Shown: positions 12,801 through 18,959, numbered from the stretch's first letter. The stretch: 21,330 nt of DNA from a virus (IMGVR_UViG_3300032286_001364:1-21330); one strand, 5' to 3'. Numbers and translations are program-made. The notes: generated by a model not told the origin, from the letters alone.

Positions 12801-15800
12801 TCAAAGTTCAGCAAATCATGCTTCAATGTACAGAACCTCACTTGCACAATGGGAAAAAAGGCAAGTGGTTGAAAGAAGCAAGAAAGCTCCATTGCCTCAC
12901 CCGGAACTAGATAGTAGCGAGAACACATCAAGACAAGGTACACTTAGCCATTCAAATTTAAGAAAGCTTGCATCAACAAACCCAGACTTTGCGGCACACG
13001 TTGAAGAAATGGCATCAAGGGCTGTTGCTGAACCAACTGGTTATTCTGTACCGGCAGCAGAAAGAAAATTAAAATTAAACGGAGATAAAACAGAAGCAAT
13101 TAAACTTTTGTTCCCCGGTAGAGATGATTTGCTAAAGTATGCTTGGGATGCCGGAAAGTCTTCAAAAATAGACATATTCGAAAAGAGTGACAAATCTGGA
13201 TTTATCCTGAGTCATAATTCTATTACCGGAATGAATGCAGACGGAACTCCGGAAACAGGAAGAGTAACTAAAACTTTCAGAACGAGAAAAGAAGCAGATG
13301 CCTATGCAACTTCACTTCAAAGCCAAGGTGGTGTAGCAGGCATACCCAACGCATTGTTTGGACAAAAGGGATACAGAATGGAGAAACTTAATGTTCCTGA
13401 AGCCAAAGGAGAGTCTGCTGTTAATGTAGATATTACTCCTGTTGTTTCTTTAATTTCACATGGTGAGGGAAATGCCAGAACAACAATTAGCAAAAACTTA
13501 TTTAAGGTTGGTAATTTAGATGGCATATACACCAAAAAACAAGCCACAGAAATAGCCAAAATGCTTAAATCTCAGGATGTGATTACCGCACCGGCACCGG
13601 AAGTAAGACGCAACATTATGTTGTCATCCGAAGGACTTGAAAATGCTAAAGAATTAGAACGTGTTGTTCGAGCCAGAAGTAATTTTGGTGTAGCCGGTTC
13701 ACCATTTAGTTTTTCATCTAATTTAATGAAAGCTATTGCCACCGGTGCATTAGGCAGAGACACATCTGTTGTAGCTTATACAGGCACAGAATGGTTCAAA
13801 ATTTTAAAGGCAAAGGGCGTAAGTAAGGGCGAAATGAGAGTTACAGGTGTTGCCGCAATGCTTCACAACATTAAAGACCATCACTTAACAAGAGATGAAT
13901 TTGCACAATTTGCTGCAGCGATGTATCCGACATTTTATCAAACAATCGACAGAAGAGATATTCAGCAAACAAACACAGCTCGAGTTGCAAGAAGAATTAC
14001 AGACCCACAAGCTGCAATTAACAGAATTGTACACGAACACGCCAGAGACGTCGGCTTGATTGAGCAAAATCTAAGAACAAAAATTAGCTCAGAAAACAAC
14101 CCACTAGCTAAACAGGCTTATACAACCATTTTAGATAATATCAGAAGCGTGATGATTAGTTCTTTGGCAGAAATATATGGCTACGAAGCTACATCAAAGT
14201 TGTTTGAAGACAAAAGTATCTCGGTTGGAGAAATTATTTCTAAGCTAAAATGGGAACCTGCTGTTAAAAATGAGGGCACTCCTCCAATAACCGCTGGGTC
14301 ATTTTGGCTTTTCCGACATAATTTAGCAAAATCATATTCAGATGTAATGCTTTCAAATTTGGCAAACTCAGTGGGTATTGATTTAAAAGAGTTTGAATTA
14401 ACGGTAGATGACTTTAACCATAGCAGAACGGACAACGCAATGGAGCCGATTGTTGGACAAGATGGATATGTAGACAGACTGGGAGTAGGAGATGCTGCCA
14501 GAGTTGGTGAATTTGGTTATGGTGTAGTCAAAAGAACGGTTTTCAGAGACTATGCATCTGGATACGGTGACCCATCGGTTACAATATTAAATGCAGGATT
14601 TAACGATGCTACTGAAATAACAAGAATAGATAATCTTATTACGAAACTCAAATCTCAGTTAAAAGAAACAACTGATGGACCAACTCAAGAAAAATTGGCA
14701 AAAATGATTGAGTCTGCAAGCAACGTTAAGGCCGTAAGAAAAAGTTTTAGCATTAAAGACATTGAAGGTAATCTTCCAAACCACCAACACTTTGCATGGA
14801 TGAGAAGAGGAATATGGGAAATTGGACACCTTAGATATACCTCTGGCGTGGCAACGTTGCACACTCAAATGGGAGATGGACCCCTTGCGTTAGCAGATGC
14901 ATTTAGCAAAAATATGGCAGAACAAGAAATTGTTCCTACAATGATAATGGAAGAAACCCAATCCGACAAATATCAAAAAAGAGTTTTTGGTAAAAGAAAT
15001 GCCAAAGAGGTACTTCCTTCCACTGCCGAAGAATCTGCTGCGGTTGCAAGATTGCCTGAAATAACAAGATTACAAAGAGACATTGAATTTGCTCAAAACA
15101 AACGTTCTGATTTAATTAGAGAAACAAGAACTTTAAATAAACCGGGAATATGGAATGATGCGTTAATTAGTGCTGCAATGATGAAAGCAAGAATGCAAGG
15201 TGCACACATCACAACTAAATATGCATTGTTGAAGAGCTACGAAAAAATTATATCAGGCCAAGAATGGGGTAATAATAGTTACAAAGGACCTGAAAAATTA
15301 CTTGAGGGCCTGATAGTAAAAACCGGAGAAAAAATTAAAATACCAAAAGAAGTACAAGAAAGGTTTGGTTTACCAGCAGAAATTGAAGATTTCAATATTG
15401 ATGAAAATCATATGTATGCCGGTTGGCTTTACAAAGAGCTTGCTGAGGGATATTTGCACGATGGCGTTGGAACTTATTTTGGAGCCAATCCGCAAGTCCA
15501 ATTAGTTACACAATTATTTGGAGATAAACTTCCTTTTGTTGAACTGCCTCTGGGTACTGAAGATTATTATGGCTCTACAAGGTCTTTTAGAATGGATTCA
15601 CAGGGTCTAATGACACTAAAATTGTTAAAAACAGCTTCAATGTTTGACGAAAATCTTGCTGCTGTAATTCCTAGAATACTTTCAGATGTAGAAGCAAAGG
15701 AATCTTTATTTGGTATAAATTATGATTTTGATGCACTTGGTAAACGCTCAATTCAAATTCTTGAAACGAAGTTAGCTATGATAGATAGCGGACAAGCTAG

Positions 15801-18234
15801 GGTTTCAAATCCCAAAGCAAGAGCTTTTCTAGGAAGGGTTATTGCAGATTTGAAAGCCATGGACCAAATGGACGGAAGAAAACTCGTATACCCAGAAAGA
15901 AGTATGCACATTATTAGTGAGCAAACAGAAGGATGGTGGGGCGGAGACAACAGATATTCTGAACCAACTGCACTTGCAGAATTAAAAACTATGGAAGGTT
16001 TAACAAAACAAAGAATATTTGTTATTGGTGACGTTTCTGAATGCTACGATAGAAGTATTGATACTAGGGCAGCCGATAACACAATAAGAACACCAGAAAA
16101 ATACCAAGTTTTCTTAGCAAGATTAATGAGCAATAAGAAAATCGCACATGCTTTTGGAAACTCAAACTCACCGTTATCGACTCAAGGAACTGTTAGAATG
16201 AGCTACATAGATGCATTAAAAATGCAGACAGAAATTTACGCAGCACTTCATGATATGAGCGTTGACGATTATTTAGCTCAATCAACGCACCCACTTAACG
16301 AAGCCATAAAAGATGGATTGGGGTTAAACGGTGCAGACAAAATCTTAGGTGGTTGGGATAAGATTTTAGGAACAGAAGAAGTAAGAGAAGGAAACACACC
16401 ATTCCCGGCATTACAAGCACCAACAGACTTTAATGATGCTAGTTTTGGCAGCAGCAGAATAGCTCCTCCGGCAGCACAGTTAAATTCAAAAACTGTTCTT
16501 GGAAGATATTTGGAAATAACATTCCCATCGGTTATAAATATGTACAAGTCTAAGAAATTTATTTCCGAACAAAATGCCAATGTAGATAAATTAGCAATTT
16601 TACAAAAAGAACTTAACATTGAATTAGCTACGCCTGACGAACTTCATAATACAATGCCGGACGTTTTACCTCTAGGCGAAGAAGGTGCCTACAGAGGCGT
16701 TCAATCTTCGTTTGCGATTATGAAAGCAATTCAAGAAAGACAAACTGCTGTTTCATACATTGATGGTAGATATCACATAAACAGATACAACAACACGGAT
16801 GATATCAAAATCATGTACAACGTTGGACCCGGACGAGGTGGATTTGTGGGCAGTCGTGCTTCAATGAACGAAGTAGTTGCCACATATATTATTAGTGAGG
16901 CACAGAAAAACATGAACCACGGAGATTTTTTTGGAAGAATGATGCGTGGCGAGTTAAGGGATAACGATATACATAATGGTAAATTTACGCACAACGGCAT
17001 AGAAGCAGATTTACAAACACATTATGAAGCAGCCGTTGAACCAATATTAAGCAGTTTCCTAATTTTTAATAACGATAGTCACCTTGCAACTAAGAGAGCT
17101 GGGTTTGAAATTATTAGAACAATTTTATTACGTTCTAAAACCGAGCGAAATATTGAAACCGAAATTCATGACAACCTGTCTATGGCAGAAGTCGCAAGAG
17201 TTTCAAAAATACATAAAGGTGCCGTTTCTTTGGTTGTAAATGTTCCGTATGGAAGAGCCAATGGATATGCTGCAAACTATGGATTACCTAGCTGGTCAGC
17301 AGATATTAGTTTAGCCGGACAAAGTGTTGCGGCAAGAAACCGCATGAAGCATGACCTTTATACAAGACCTGTTGTTGAGCATTCTAATGGTGTGTTTAAC
17401 ATTTTAGACCCTAAAACAGGAAAATTACTTGTTGGTGATTTAACAGACCCGGCTATGATTAAAGAAAGGGTTGCACAATTATCTAAATACGAAGGTGCCG
17501 TTCCTGTAGTTAGTAGCTGGCTTGGCACGTTTAAACCAGCTGGAATGTACTTTGTAAATTCACACCTGTTTAATAATAAGGACATAACAACAGGAAAAAA
17601 TCTCGGCATGGGTTCATCGCTTGACGCTCTTTTAAGCGAGCCCGGTGCAGACCCAATTTCAAGTACATACAATAGAATGGTTCAAAACCTTGGACAAACC
17701 GTTTTGACTGCAGACTTGTATCGTCAAACAGAAACATCCATACAACGTAATCCGCAAATTACTCCAGAAGGACAAGCAACAGGAACTGCAGACATAGATA
17801 TGGCAGACAGCGAACAGAGCCACAGCAGACGTGAAGGGTTTTATGGCCCAGCAGTAACAGGAAGACTAACAAACAATCCCGGAAGCAGAGAAAGAAACAG
17901 TGCTGATACAGACCTTAAACCGGATATGGCAGCTACGCTTTATGCAATGGGCGTTACTAAACGTTCTAGTTCAACAGAAATTGCAGCTGCCATTGTGCAA
18001 TCAACTGGATTTATTGCTCCATCGTTTATCGTAAAACCAAAGTTCCCAACAGAAGCACACAAATTTGAAATGCGTAAAAAGATTATTGAAGGCATTCCTT
18101 TAATGTCGGTTGGAGATTTTAAAAACCCTAATATTAAAACTAAAAGGGCCATGAGCGATTACAAGTGGCTAACAAACAGACTTAACACCAGACCAATGCA
18201 AAGAAACAATGACGATGAAACCACCAACAGATGA
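886..18234 (+). CDS. giant large polyvalent protein, 5,782 aa, probably virion-packaged and ejected
   Basis: A single uninterrupted frame starts with the ATG that overlaps the upstream TAA by one base and ends with TGA inside the start of the holin-like gene. Recognisable parts in order are: an Ala/Gly-rich, partly hydrophobic region (about residues 195-465); an HEILGH metallopeptidase-like motif at 596-601 with a Glu-Glu pair at 741-742; a zincin domain with HEVQH at 2104-2108 and Ala-Gly-Glu at 2193-2195; an HGTPxDF motif at 2843 recalling polyvalent-protein ADP-ribosyltransferases; and a polyvalent module at about 4268-4800 with the EExQSD signature at 4689-4694. No helicase Walker A, methyltransferase or RNA-polymerase motif was seen. 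Known large polyvalent proteins of phages and conjugative elements are delivered with DNA and act in the recipient; delivery here is inferred. The protein is much longer than well-known examples such as N4 virion RNA polymerase (about 3,500 aa). Arginine codons are mainly AGA. Most of the chain has no recognised fold. Confidence 0.93.
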   Translation: MENSEQTPDYNPVALRAKQITEMGQSLDPTYQDLNLVAEAPKQQTYLDYFAANKAERLDLNDPNTKATWEQMIKESEERVTDWNEVARESIKMIAGVPVDLIKGIAENPNPLVVAGSTAQGVVKGLADLWNMVTQSEDPLSPIFHVRAAATALMTGKSRDWRAEVAQWNAARETNYNTHLMEEGKESMVDRVMNLSPEERARVNSYINPKVAHAMSFVGLELPAIGRALLTSGAKSAVAAATARTTLNVEKTAGLGAAMAAGAKRFEKWSLYSTQTIASKTLSATGKVLEYPAAAIQGLVGRNIERAAGYAGVSDSVVRNAAETAVAFGGEVDAAAGVQRTVGILGSLGVRTGSELAGAYGTELANAAKGLIPNSQFGLTTLERVAANPLLSPTAKAAAKFINVTIDPILQLSTATLKHSYKGALEFGILGYLNDRDRGAVGGAAMGMVWSGYSGALRHSWSVINGGFSHRLIIDSFDGSFYKKFGSVNQEATAAFKTVIEAIDNQHKNEKISANTRQTVRQAVDMLGDKRKNLIVEISGDSKTLQDKLQNKGVKDYGRFEAVGKGSFQVAVGGEGQIIPIITLNPKNFRAADVGHEILGHVASFVLEESGKIGIYHAELFGYGKNKGILPDSVMADKLAKRHLAEMYTSDVKMAEYENVSGKKAYDNKGNLNPEFRSWVETKSASELSYYRKLYQDRIEEFRKDFPNKQDYYTAGQNSEPILYEKHKRDETFPGARWMFEELVSGHQEGLFTFTNLADNLIPEAEKPIRYYFESVRNDLFAKKLSQVELSGTRVNRVFGPDGTPQVQLEVFDDGKWHKHEGMDGFAQKLVRDAMNLDSNSIYRMSPEKMAVEAKKHGKEYMFNPAGKGVTMKGEKERNEISDAMSKKSMEIIKNLPDNLKVEIELDEFENETVDLTKLSDGAFNAIVQGGGMDATTAANARAIRDVIRSYHDSGFAAPNVMISDYWGASKEIVKGGWLGRLTGKDVPVTSRMFVPYELKIHNKVRDANGNLLAKPKTTMTVTAVDYLAIHNNKISNWSRPEVRRLFTSIDEMNEQFNKYIINMMQDPSVRVTSEQLFKAKYGANASKVRDVMYNIFGAVMRKDESYINTPGEGARTNKRGPNYPYHSLSLDKLVNLELTSSKPFGYHHGNSYEGLRRNLSTEGFERMTNTRYRDMQGYEIFVKGKNFKVFNPFGQEIGVVDSFKRAAKLAGKHLKKSEDADRLPTPDDFNANAFFGGAEDVVEQKRVRDRLNEHLSKFDSRGIMLQSYGLDRNGNVREFNYELVEPKLFRSIARVQADELDKLQQVTGKNMVKDVRLRNILSTKSQNELYMSFESGGVRLNYNIGNIPVIFVSKGVHEDKKLRFITGNNKNDPTIASFTEAQYVDEMRREGKLWKLHVTKNGPALIFDTHAMKSMSLTAEDKHWIVQTQFAAELDSIYNGSRTDSFRGPVARDAITASTGTYGRTIFNHKLFNALKDTDLTDLQGHPQALELIRGPAKREAIKKVKAWAALGTTEDLLFLQCLEERTKLLQKYGEYKIHRDAEGKPSTILLLPEKHFPELLLKNDAIWKASRAVRNSNISYQILELWSSHVDHFQTQTLYQQKGLIEFGNVTVAISGKNAISGKPRTTLMVNPDLFTDGANNVWFVQHSNTAVIAHGSSGTSLIASSNGAFDKNAVGGYLGDVPKVFGKIVGADDYENGVYQSVTIRDFFRMSPDRSLDEQIKYFERPISDAIREINPHAGFFSTKAHLAYCEILYKKFSETDTLKGQDILAMREKAYAFKSVETELAWLEKIKSASIESRNAQAYNASRAAIAMLRARENLTTKSDLPKFKLNISIDDYVESNYNLKLSEFNDTFFNYVGVSREGELPMIYDLINSANEDPSFMYDPAALKQLRSYADKASPYGKLGTERAMQSVIGLEKPLEESGDNFVRRMAETGLVRVLGNGKHRQGYVLFELSDKDASFTTKNNGRLELTPFIKSDDPQKALDEYMAQYGNKPSTGKYVGPKNVTLGDIFNHSEVYKHFPEIKDIPILFTDGLGALAARYADPVTGELKYHIEFGIRNLLPEEAYKNATPYADKKLYPSYLYRNQFIKEHPATSMMLHEVQHILQYKFEHKAEFTFMGAKEKTMLQKNFLRYLGARNEDLNLDKLESDNDAHQVIQGMIEDINQSPVYKNLDAHVKPLLKTYIGRIAGELAELADAGLVSGEHAKTSLELMKEVDLINSPEDAHRVYKSFESIVGFIGTQPEVQLKMAQMYDDFHAANSALEMHTVLDPANFGADQPTVHKIVSLRRAIDSFARANYFAKSIEVQARVTEKRRGLNKRELFEQPRVDIPAEGSTLELITRISNSSDIMKIKDFDGKVDSFPRTTMFSVGDLMGGEDASDVTKRLGKLALVSYVALKGSKEFQKLGRFLITQNGWEVDKDGKLVLTKKNYTVKGDFDKFYQTQKEAEAAGIYDPTSDTGNPGHSSYSYGQYSVVRGSTDGLQSTYTIDDILALSNATIEAEIGLSVGNSVVDNVLHHTFPPMIKGDKIMEALNNNAFSHSAEAYDLSGIDHIAMAIGDRHVTKTDLANLIMYYHNSLDISAVNAGESGVVPSKRSLGSIDFDTIPRERLIAAAKDTVFPDVASRLNIDTFYQTERAEIGFGVYNLDGRTLSFEFRRPSWVPEEVYQKVIAKHLESENYKNLQKTFLGSDNSSNSTAISLANSLNERLTRKLLLIEPVVKQMLEEIKSQRENNSINNDAYNAFIVGLFDKMVTDALVIHPSQFHETGNKPRGPFQESFSSGRDNQTIPPSMIQNVIKRKGLSGTVQGIGATYSGLTIKGSEYAGMGFHTPVPMIGTAWHGTPFDFNEVSNIQTSWFGTRIHPQGDTVPLGPSVESVPESFRMANPERAGQVESPFRKYYNSLDSVNNGLVKYETLTQCALNLLQEYNERMEQTKDKLAGLERTLSLYDTNPEVYANAVGIKMSEVDAKRQFHLDKIESLKRSLISDNYEHNMAAIIRDLFSLGNQRFLSGLSGDVGPSHGKMLRMHAVGGSRLNQIAFAPQYGVQTYQIGGKTIFDLDHIFCSLEDVSTLDTRTGFGSGIPLKIRKVQADSSMLFDAQIRTMMFATHDYINRTGEEMTPELLSITPTQRHLPFFELLSSITPETGGQTVTFATPKNMSIASGKALVEIGLLAHAVRLGKSKGVRYSELITSMVQSQSLNFMQGADGYLNNTANWAGLGTNFAGEARFITSEMNRDFSLNVQHQSIGVASSVVLRHLLARNSIFSHKEKLLYGTLPGIDTPAYLTADIMGKTGEFNKPFAKLAPIELGIIKDFIDQLPEKTKAYIASELGSSNNAVTIISSLGVINSLKLIKRQQENPAAFEGTIRHQIHIDYANARNGLSLQDSVDYAASHSLHTKIATVKEGERGNLGLAEGHEIVDIMKSVVESPEFWHGYFASLSTHKQIEIPNLPSPYSFLDRRHRSNLMAKTSYSDLGKHDFNIFDNGPNTVARQETYKGLVESNSSILRFGADLESHRYYDTIHGFSQKSSIGLANTGLRIEDSINFPNRRAFSNEDPTTHIGSIEHGVIFHDATQTPEPVSLEDYFYNVDSNINSSSESSNHVDYGDMVQIEDGSKKRLMVDDNEGRIVLNETGSEKTPVQIPILKTNIGKSLRDEIIRHQLALSARAYGATEISSIAARHPLSISVPTLLPGLTESAKIDYLRQSHVNSAFQGYTTYTADMMGRNDIPRGGLSWTRLDDGRLMINYTPTIDLNQLFKTINKEQQMGLPFKSGLGYDTATGTLIPQSSARMLWFSKELSTVLKNGNYADVARVLNGSIHFDQQVTGQHAKAFRVMARDMSEGDPLSAQVAKYRLEEGNPLSADGLDKGRNNLANLLNPNNPVMFGLTRESIELIDEPFHQQFLMDAMSQHNNHTFSYFTHILPKECTKEDIHEVILALHTAHMELNPANMAYNEAGFTSSIHSTGFNSFTHQSSANHASMYRTSLAQWEKRQVVERSKKAPLPHPELDSSENTSRQGTLSHSNLRKLASTNPDFAAHVEEMASRAVAEPTGYSVPAAERKLKLNGDKTEAIKLLFPGRDDLLKYAWDAGKSSKIDIFEKSDKSGFILSHNSITGMNADGTPETGRVTKTFRTRKEADAYATSLQSQGGVAGIPNALFGQKGYRMEKLNVPEAKGESAVNVDITPVVSLISHGEGNARTTISKNLFKVGNLDGIYTKKQATEIAKMLKSQDVITAPAPEVRRNIMLSSEGLENAKELERVVRARSNFGVAGSPFSFSSNLMKAIATGALGRDTSVVAYTGTEWFKILKAKGVSKGEMRVTGVAAMLHNIKDHHLTRDEFAQFAAAMYPTFYQTIDRRDIQQTNTARVARRITDPQAAINRIVHEHARDVGLIEQNLRTKISSENNPLAKQAYTTILDNIRSVMISSLAEIYGYEATSKLFEDKSISVGEIISKLKWEPAVKNEGTPPITAGSFWLFRHNLAKSYSDVMLSNLANSVGIDLKEFELTVDDFNHSRTDNAMEPIVGQDGYVDRLGVGDAARVGEFGYGVVKRTVFRDYASGYGDPSVTILNAGFNDATEITRIDNLITKLKSQLKETTDGPTQEKLAKMIESASNVKAVRKSFSIKDIEGNLPNHQHFAWMRRGIWEIGHLRYTSGVATLHTQMGDGPLALADAFSKNMAEQEIVPTMIMEETQSDKYQKRVFGKRNAKEVLPSTAEESAAVARLPEITRLQRDIEFAQNKRSDLIRETRTLNKPGIWNDALISAAMMKARMQGAHITTKYALLKSYEKIISGQEWGNNSYKGPEKLLEGLIVKTGEKIKIPKEVQERFGLPAEIEDFNIDENHMYAGWLYKELAEGYLHDGVGTYFGANPQVQLVTQLFGDKLPFVELPLGTEDYYGSTRSFRMDSQGLMTLKLLKTASMFDENLAAVIPRILSDVEAKESLFGINYDFDALGKRSIQILETKLAMIDSGQARVSNPKARAFLGRVIADLKAMDQMDGRKLVYPERSMHIISEQTEGWWGGDNRYSEPTALAELKTMEGLTKQRIFVIGDVSECYDRSIDTRAADNTIRTPEKYQVFLARLMSNKKIAHAFGNSNSPLSTQGTVRMSYIDALKMQTEIYAALHDMSVDDYLAQSTHPLNEAIKDGLGLNGADKILGGWDKILGTEEVREGNTPFPALQAPTDFNDASFGSSRIAPPAAQLNSKTVLGRYLEITFPSVINMYKSKKFISEQNANVDKLAILQKELNIELATPDELHNTMPDVLPLGEEGAYRGVQSSFAIMKAIQERQTAVSYIDGRYHINRYNNTDDIKIMYNVGPGRGGFVGSRASMNEVVATYIISEAQKNMNHGDFFGRMMRGELRDNDIHNGKFTHNGIEADLQTHYEAAVEPILSSFLIFNNDSHLATKRAGFEIIRTILLRSKTERNIETEIHDNLSMAEVARVSKIHKGAVSLVVNVPYGRANGYAANYGLPSWSADISLAGQSVAARNRMKHDLYTRPVVEHSNGVFNILDPKTGKLLVGDLTDPAMIKERVAQLSKYEGAVPVVSSWLGTFKPAGMYFVNSHLFNNKDITTGKNLGMGSSLDALLSEPGADPISSTYNRMVQNLGQTVLTADLYRQTETSIQRNPQITPEGQATGTADIDMADSEQSHSRREGFYGPAVTGRLTNNPGSRERNSADTDLKPDMAATLYAMGVTKRSSSTEIAAAIVQSTGFIAPSFIVKPKFPTEAHKFEMRKKIIEGIPLMSVGDFKNPNIKTKRAMSDYKWLTNRLNTRPMQRNNDDETTNR
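1468..2280 (+). other. Ala/Gly-rich, partly hydrophobic N-terminal region of the giant protein
   Basis: This covers about residues 195-465 of the giant protein. Long stretches of Ala, Gly, Val and Ser with few charges alternate with short charged helices. The region ends in a glycine-zipper-like segment (about residues 430-463) that begins Gly-Tyr-Leu-Asn-Asp-Arg and carries Gly-Gly-Ala-Ala-Met-Gly. Similar segments occur in phage internal virion and ejection proteins and are thought to insert into or form channels in the host envelope. That function is inferred here from composition only. Confidence 0.5.
2479..3129 (+). other. HEILGH metallopeptidase-like domain of the giant protein
   Basis: Residues about 532-748 contain a predicted edge strand (Ile-Ile-Pro-Ile-Ile-Thr-Leu-Asn-Pro) followed by a helix with His596-Glu597-Ile-Leu-Gly-His601. 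This layout is typical of zincin peptidases, but the spacing is HExxxH rather than the usual HExxH. The exact HExxGH form is known in the dipeptidyl peptidase III (M49) family, whose third ligand lies in a Glu-Glu motif downstream. Here Glu741-Glu742 in a Phe-Glu-Glu-Leu-Val-Ser context could serve, although 140 residues away. Zinc binding and activity are inference; the motif could also be a degenerate zincin. Confidence 0.5.
6898..7485 (+). other. HEVQH zincin domain (polyvalent-protein type) of the giant protein
   Basis: Residues about 2005-2200 follow the layout of the metallopeptidase domain often found in phage large polyvalent proteins, the LPD23-type domain as I recall it. It opens with Thr2011-Leu-Gly-Asp-Ile-Phe-Asn-His, followed by Tyr-Lys-His-Phe-Pro-Glu-Ile-Lys-Asp-Ile-Pro, and then a strand-rich section. 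The active-site helix carries His2104-Glu2105-Val-Gln-His2108. A second helix with Tyr2188 and Ala2193-Gly2194-Glu2195 matches the family's third-ligand pattern (Tyr-x4-Ala-Gly-Glu). All expected catalytic residues are therefore present, so an active zinc peptidase is plausible. Its substrate, which could be host proteins or the giant protein itself, is unknown. Confidence 0.72.
9391..9510 (+). other. possible ADP-ribosyltransferase-like HGTPxDF motif of the giant protein
   Basis: Residues about 2836-2875 contain Ala-Trp-His2843-Gly-Thr-Pro-Phe-Asp-Phe-Asn, close to the first NAD-binding strand (Y/W-H-G-[ST]-P-x-D-F) of the ADP-ribosyltransferase domains seen in phage polyvalent proteins. A Trp-Phe-Gly-Thr follows about 17 residues later, but the long Gly-rich Tyr-Phe segment and the catalytic Glu of active enzymes cannot be placed. 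It may be a truncated or diverged domain, or a chance match. Confidence 0.3.
13687..15285 (+). other. polyvalent-protein module with EExQSD signature in the giant protein
   Basis: Residues about 4268-4800 show, in the usual order, four landmarks of a module common in giant phage proteins. First comes a helical segment Thr-Glu-Trp4303-Phe-Lys followed by Gly-Val-Ser-Lys-Gly-Glu-Met and a Leu-Thr-Arg-Asp-Glu helix. Next is an Arg-Asp-Tyr-Ala-Ser-Gly strand region. Then comes Gly4647-His-Leu-Arg-Tyr-Thr leading to Met-Glu4689-Glu-Thr-Gln4692-Ser-Asp4694. Last is a Trp4756-Asn-Asp-Ala-Leu helix. The corresponding canonical strings are HVRF, EEIQSD and WHELALK. The conserved acidic and Gln residues suggest an enzyme, but its reaction is not known to me. 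A long insertion separates the His strand from the EExQSD strand. Confidence 0.7.
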
Positions 18235-18535
18235 TTTAAGTAACATCGTACAAAGCATGGAAGACTTCCGCAAAGGGGGTTGGCTTGTAGCTTTGCTTGG
18301 TGGTGCCGGTGTAATAGCACGTATGCTTCTGACCGACAGAAACAGTCCATTAAGCGTTTGGATTAGAAAAACCATTGCCGGCTCTATTATTGGAGTTCTG
18401 GCATACTTTGCATTATGGGGTCAGCCGATTGACGGAATTTACAAAGCTGTTATCTTTTCAGTATCCGGTGCAATCGCACCAGAGGTTTTTGAAATGATTT
18501 TAAACAAATTTAGAAAGAAGATAGAAGGTGAATAA
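18209..18535 (+). CDS. putative phage holin, three membrane segments
   Basis: This 108-residue protein has three hydrophobic segments: about 25-44 (Trp-Leu-Val-Ala-Leu-Leu-Gly-Gly-Ala-Gly), 50-71 and 77-98. A short charged N-terminus and a Lys/Arg-rich C-terminal end flank them. Size and layout fit small three-segment holins, which sit in the inner membrane and open it to release or activate the endolysin at lysis. The start is either ATG 18209 or ATG 18215; both lie inside the end of the giant gene (26- or 20-base overlap), and neither has a strong ribosome binding site, so translation may depend on the upstream gene. It overlaps the following gene by eight bases. No endolysin is visible in this window. 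The family assignment rests on topology and position rather than a diagnostic motif. Confidence 0.65.
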   Translation: MTMKPPTDDLSNIVQSMEDFRKGGWLVALLGGAGVIARMLLTDRNSPLSVWIRKTIAGSIIGVLAYFALWGQPIDGIYKAVIFSVSGAIAPEVFEMILNKFRKKIEGE

Positions 18536-18959
18536 ACTAATATTACTTTTGGCTATTATGCTATCCGGTTGTGTGGCTACAACAGACCTACCGCCAATAC
18601 CCGACTACGATTACTTTGAAGCACTTGACCTTACACCAGCCGAAAGTGCTAAAATTGGAGCTTTAGAATCTGCATGTTTCACAATGATGACTGTTTTTGC
18701 GGCACTAGGTGCATTATTTCTTGTGGTGTCCACATTCATTGGTGGCGTAGGCAGAAACGCTGGCTTTGTTATGATTGTTTTGGCTGCTGGTGCCGGCTGT
18801 GCACCTTTTGTGATAGTCGACCTAGTTACTAATGTATGGTTTAAGGCATTCATTTACCTGCTGGTCACATCAGCCATCCTTTATGCGGTTTGGCAGGGTT
18901 TCCACACACACAAACAATACAAAGACGCCTTGCCACAACCGGATAAGCCCATTGAGTGA
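18528..18959 (+). CDS. putative lipoprotein with three further membrane segments, lysis-cassette neighbour
   Basis: The start is GTG, overlapping the end of the holin-like gene by eight bases, with a purine-rich stretch (AGAAAGAAG) ahead of it. The 143-residue product opens with a short lipoprotein signal ending in the lipobox Leu-Ser-Gly-Cys15. About 30 polar residues rich in Pro, Asp and Tyr follow, then three hydrophobic segments (about 50-76, 80-104 and 108-128) and a charged tail. Position after a holin suggests a lysis or envelope role such as a spanin or superinfection-exclusion protein. However, the stretch between the lipid anchor and the first membrane segment is too short for a typical spanin that crosses the periplasm. 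The function is therefore unknown. Confidence 0.6.
   Translation: MNKLILLLAIMLSGCVATTDLPPIPDYDYFEALDLTPAESAKIGALESACFTMMTVFAALGALFLVVSTFIGGVGRNAGFVMIVLAAGAGCAPFVIVDLVTNVWFKAFIYLLVTSAILYAVWQGFHTHKQYKDALPQPDKPIE

Noticed and set aside
16336-16371. Tandem Asp-Lys-Ile-Leu-Gly, Gly-Trp, Asp-Lys-Ile-Leu-Gly
   Set aside because: A single short duplication without further copies; the codons differ, so no recent DNA repeat.
16278-16619. 113-aa open frame on the minus strand inside the giant gene
   Set aside because: It opposes a continuous, well-supported coding frame and has no recognisable domain. The same applies to 5292-5624, 17358-17672 and the other antisense frames.
886-18234. Giant protein as a virion RNA polymerase (N4 or crAss-like type)
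   Set aside because: No catalytic aspartate motif (such as DxDxD) or T7-like polymerase signature could be found; the recognised modules are of the polyvalent type instead.
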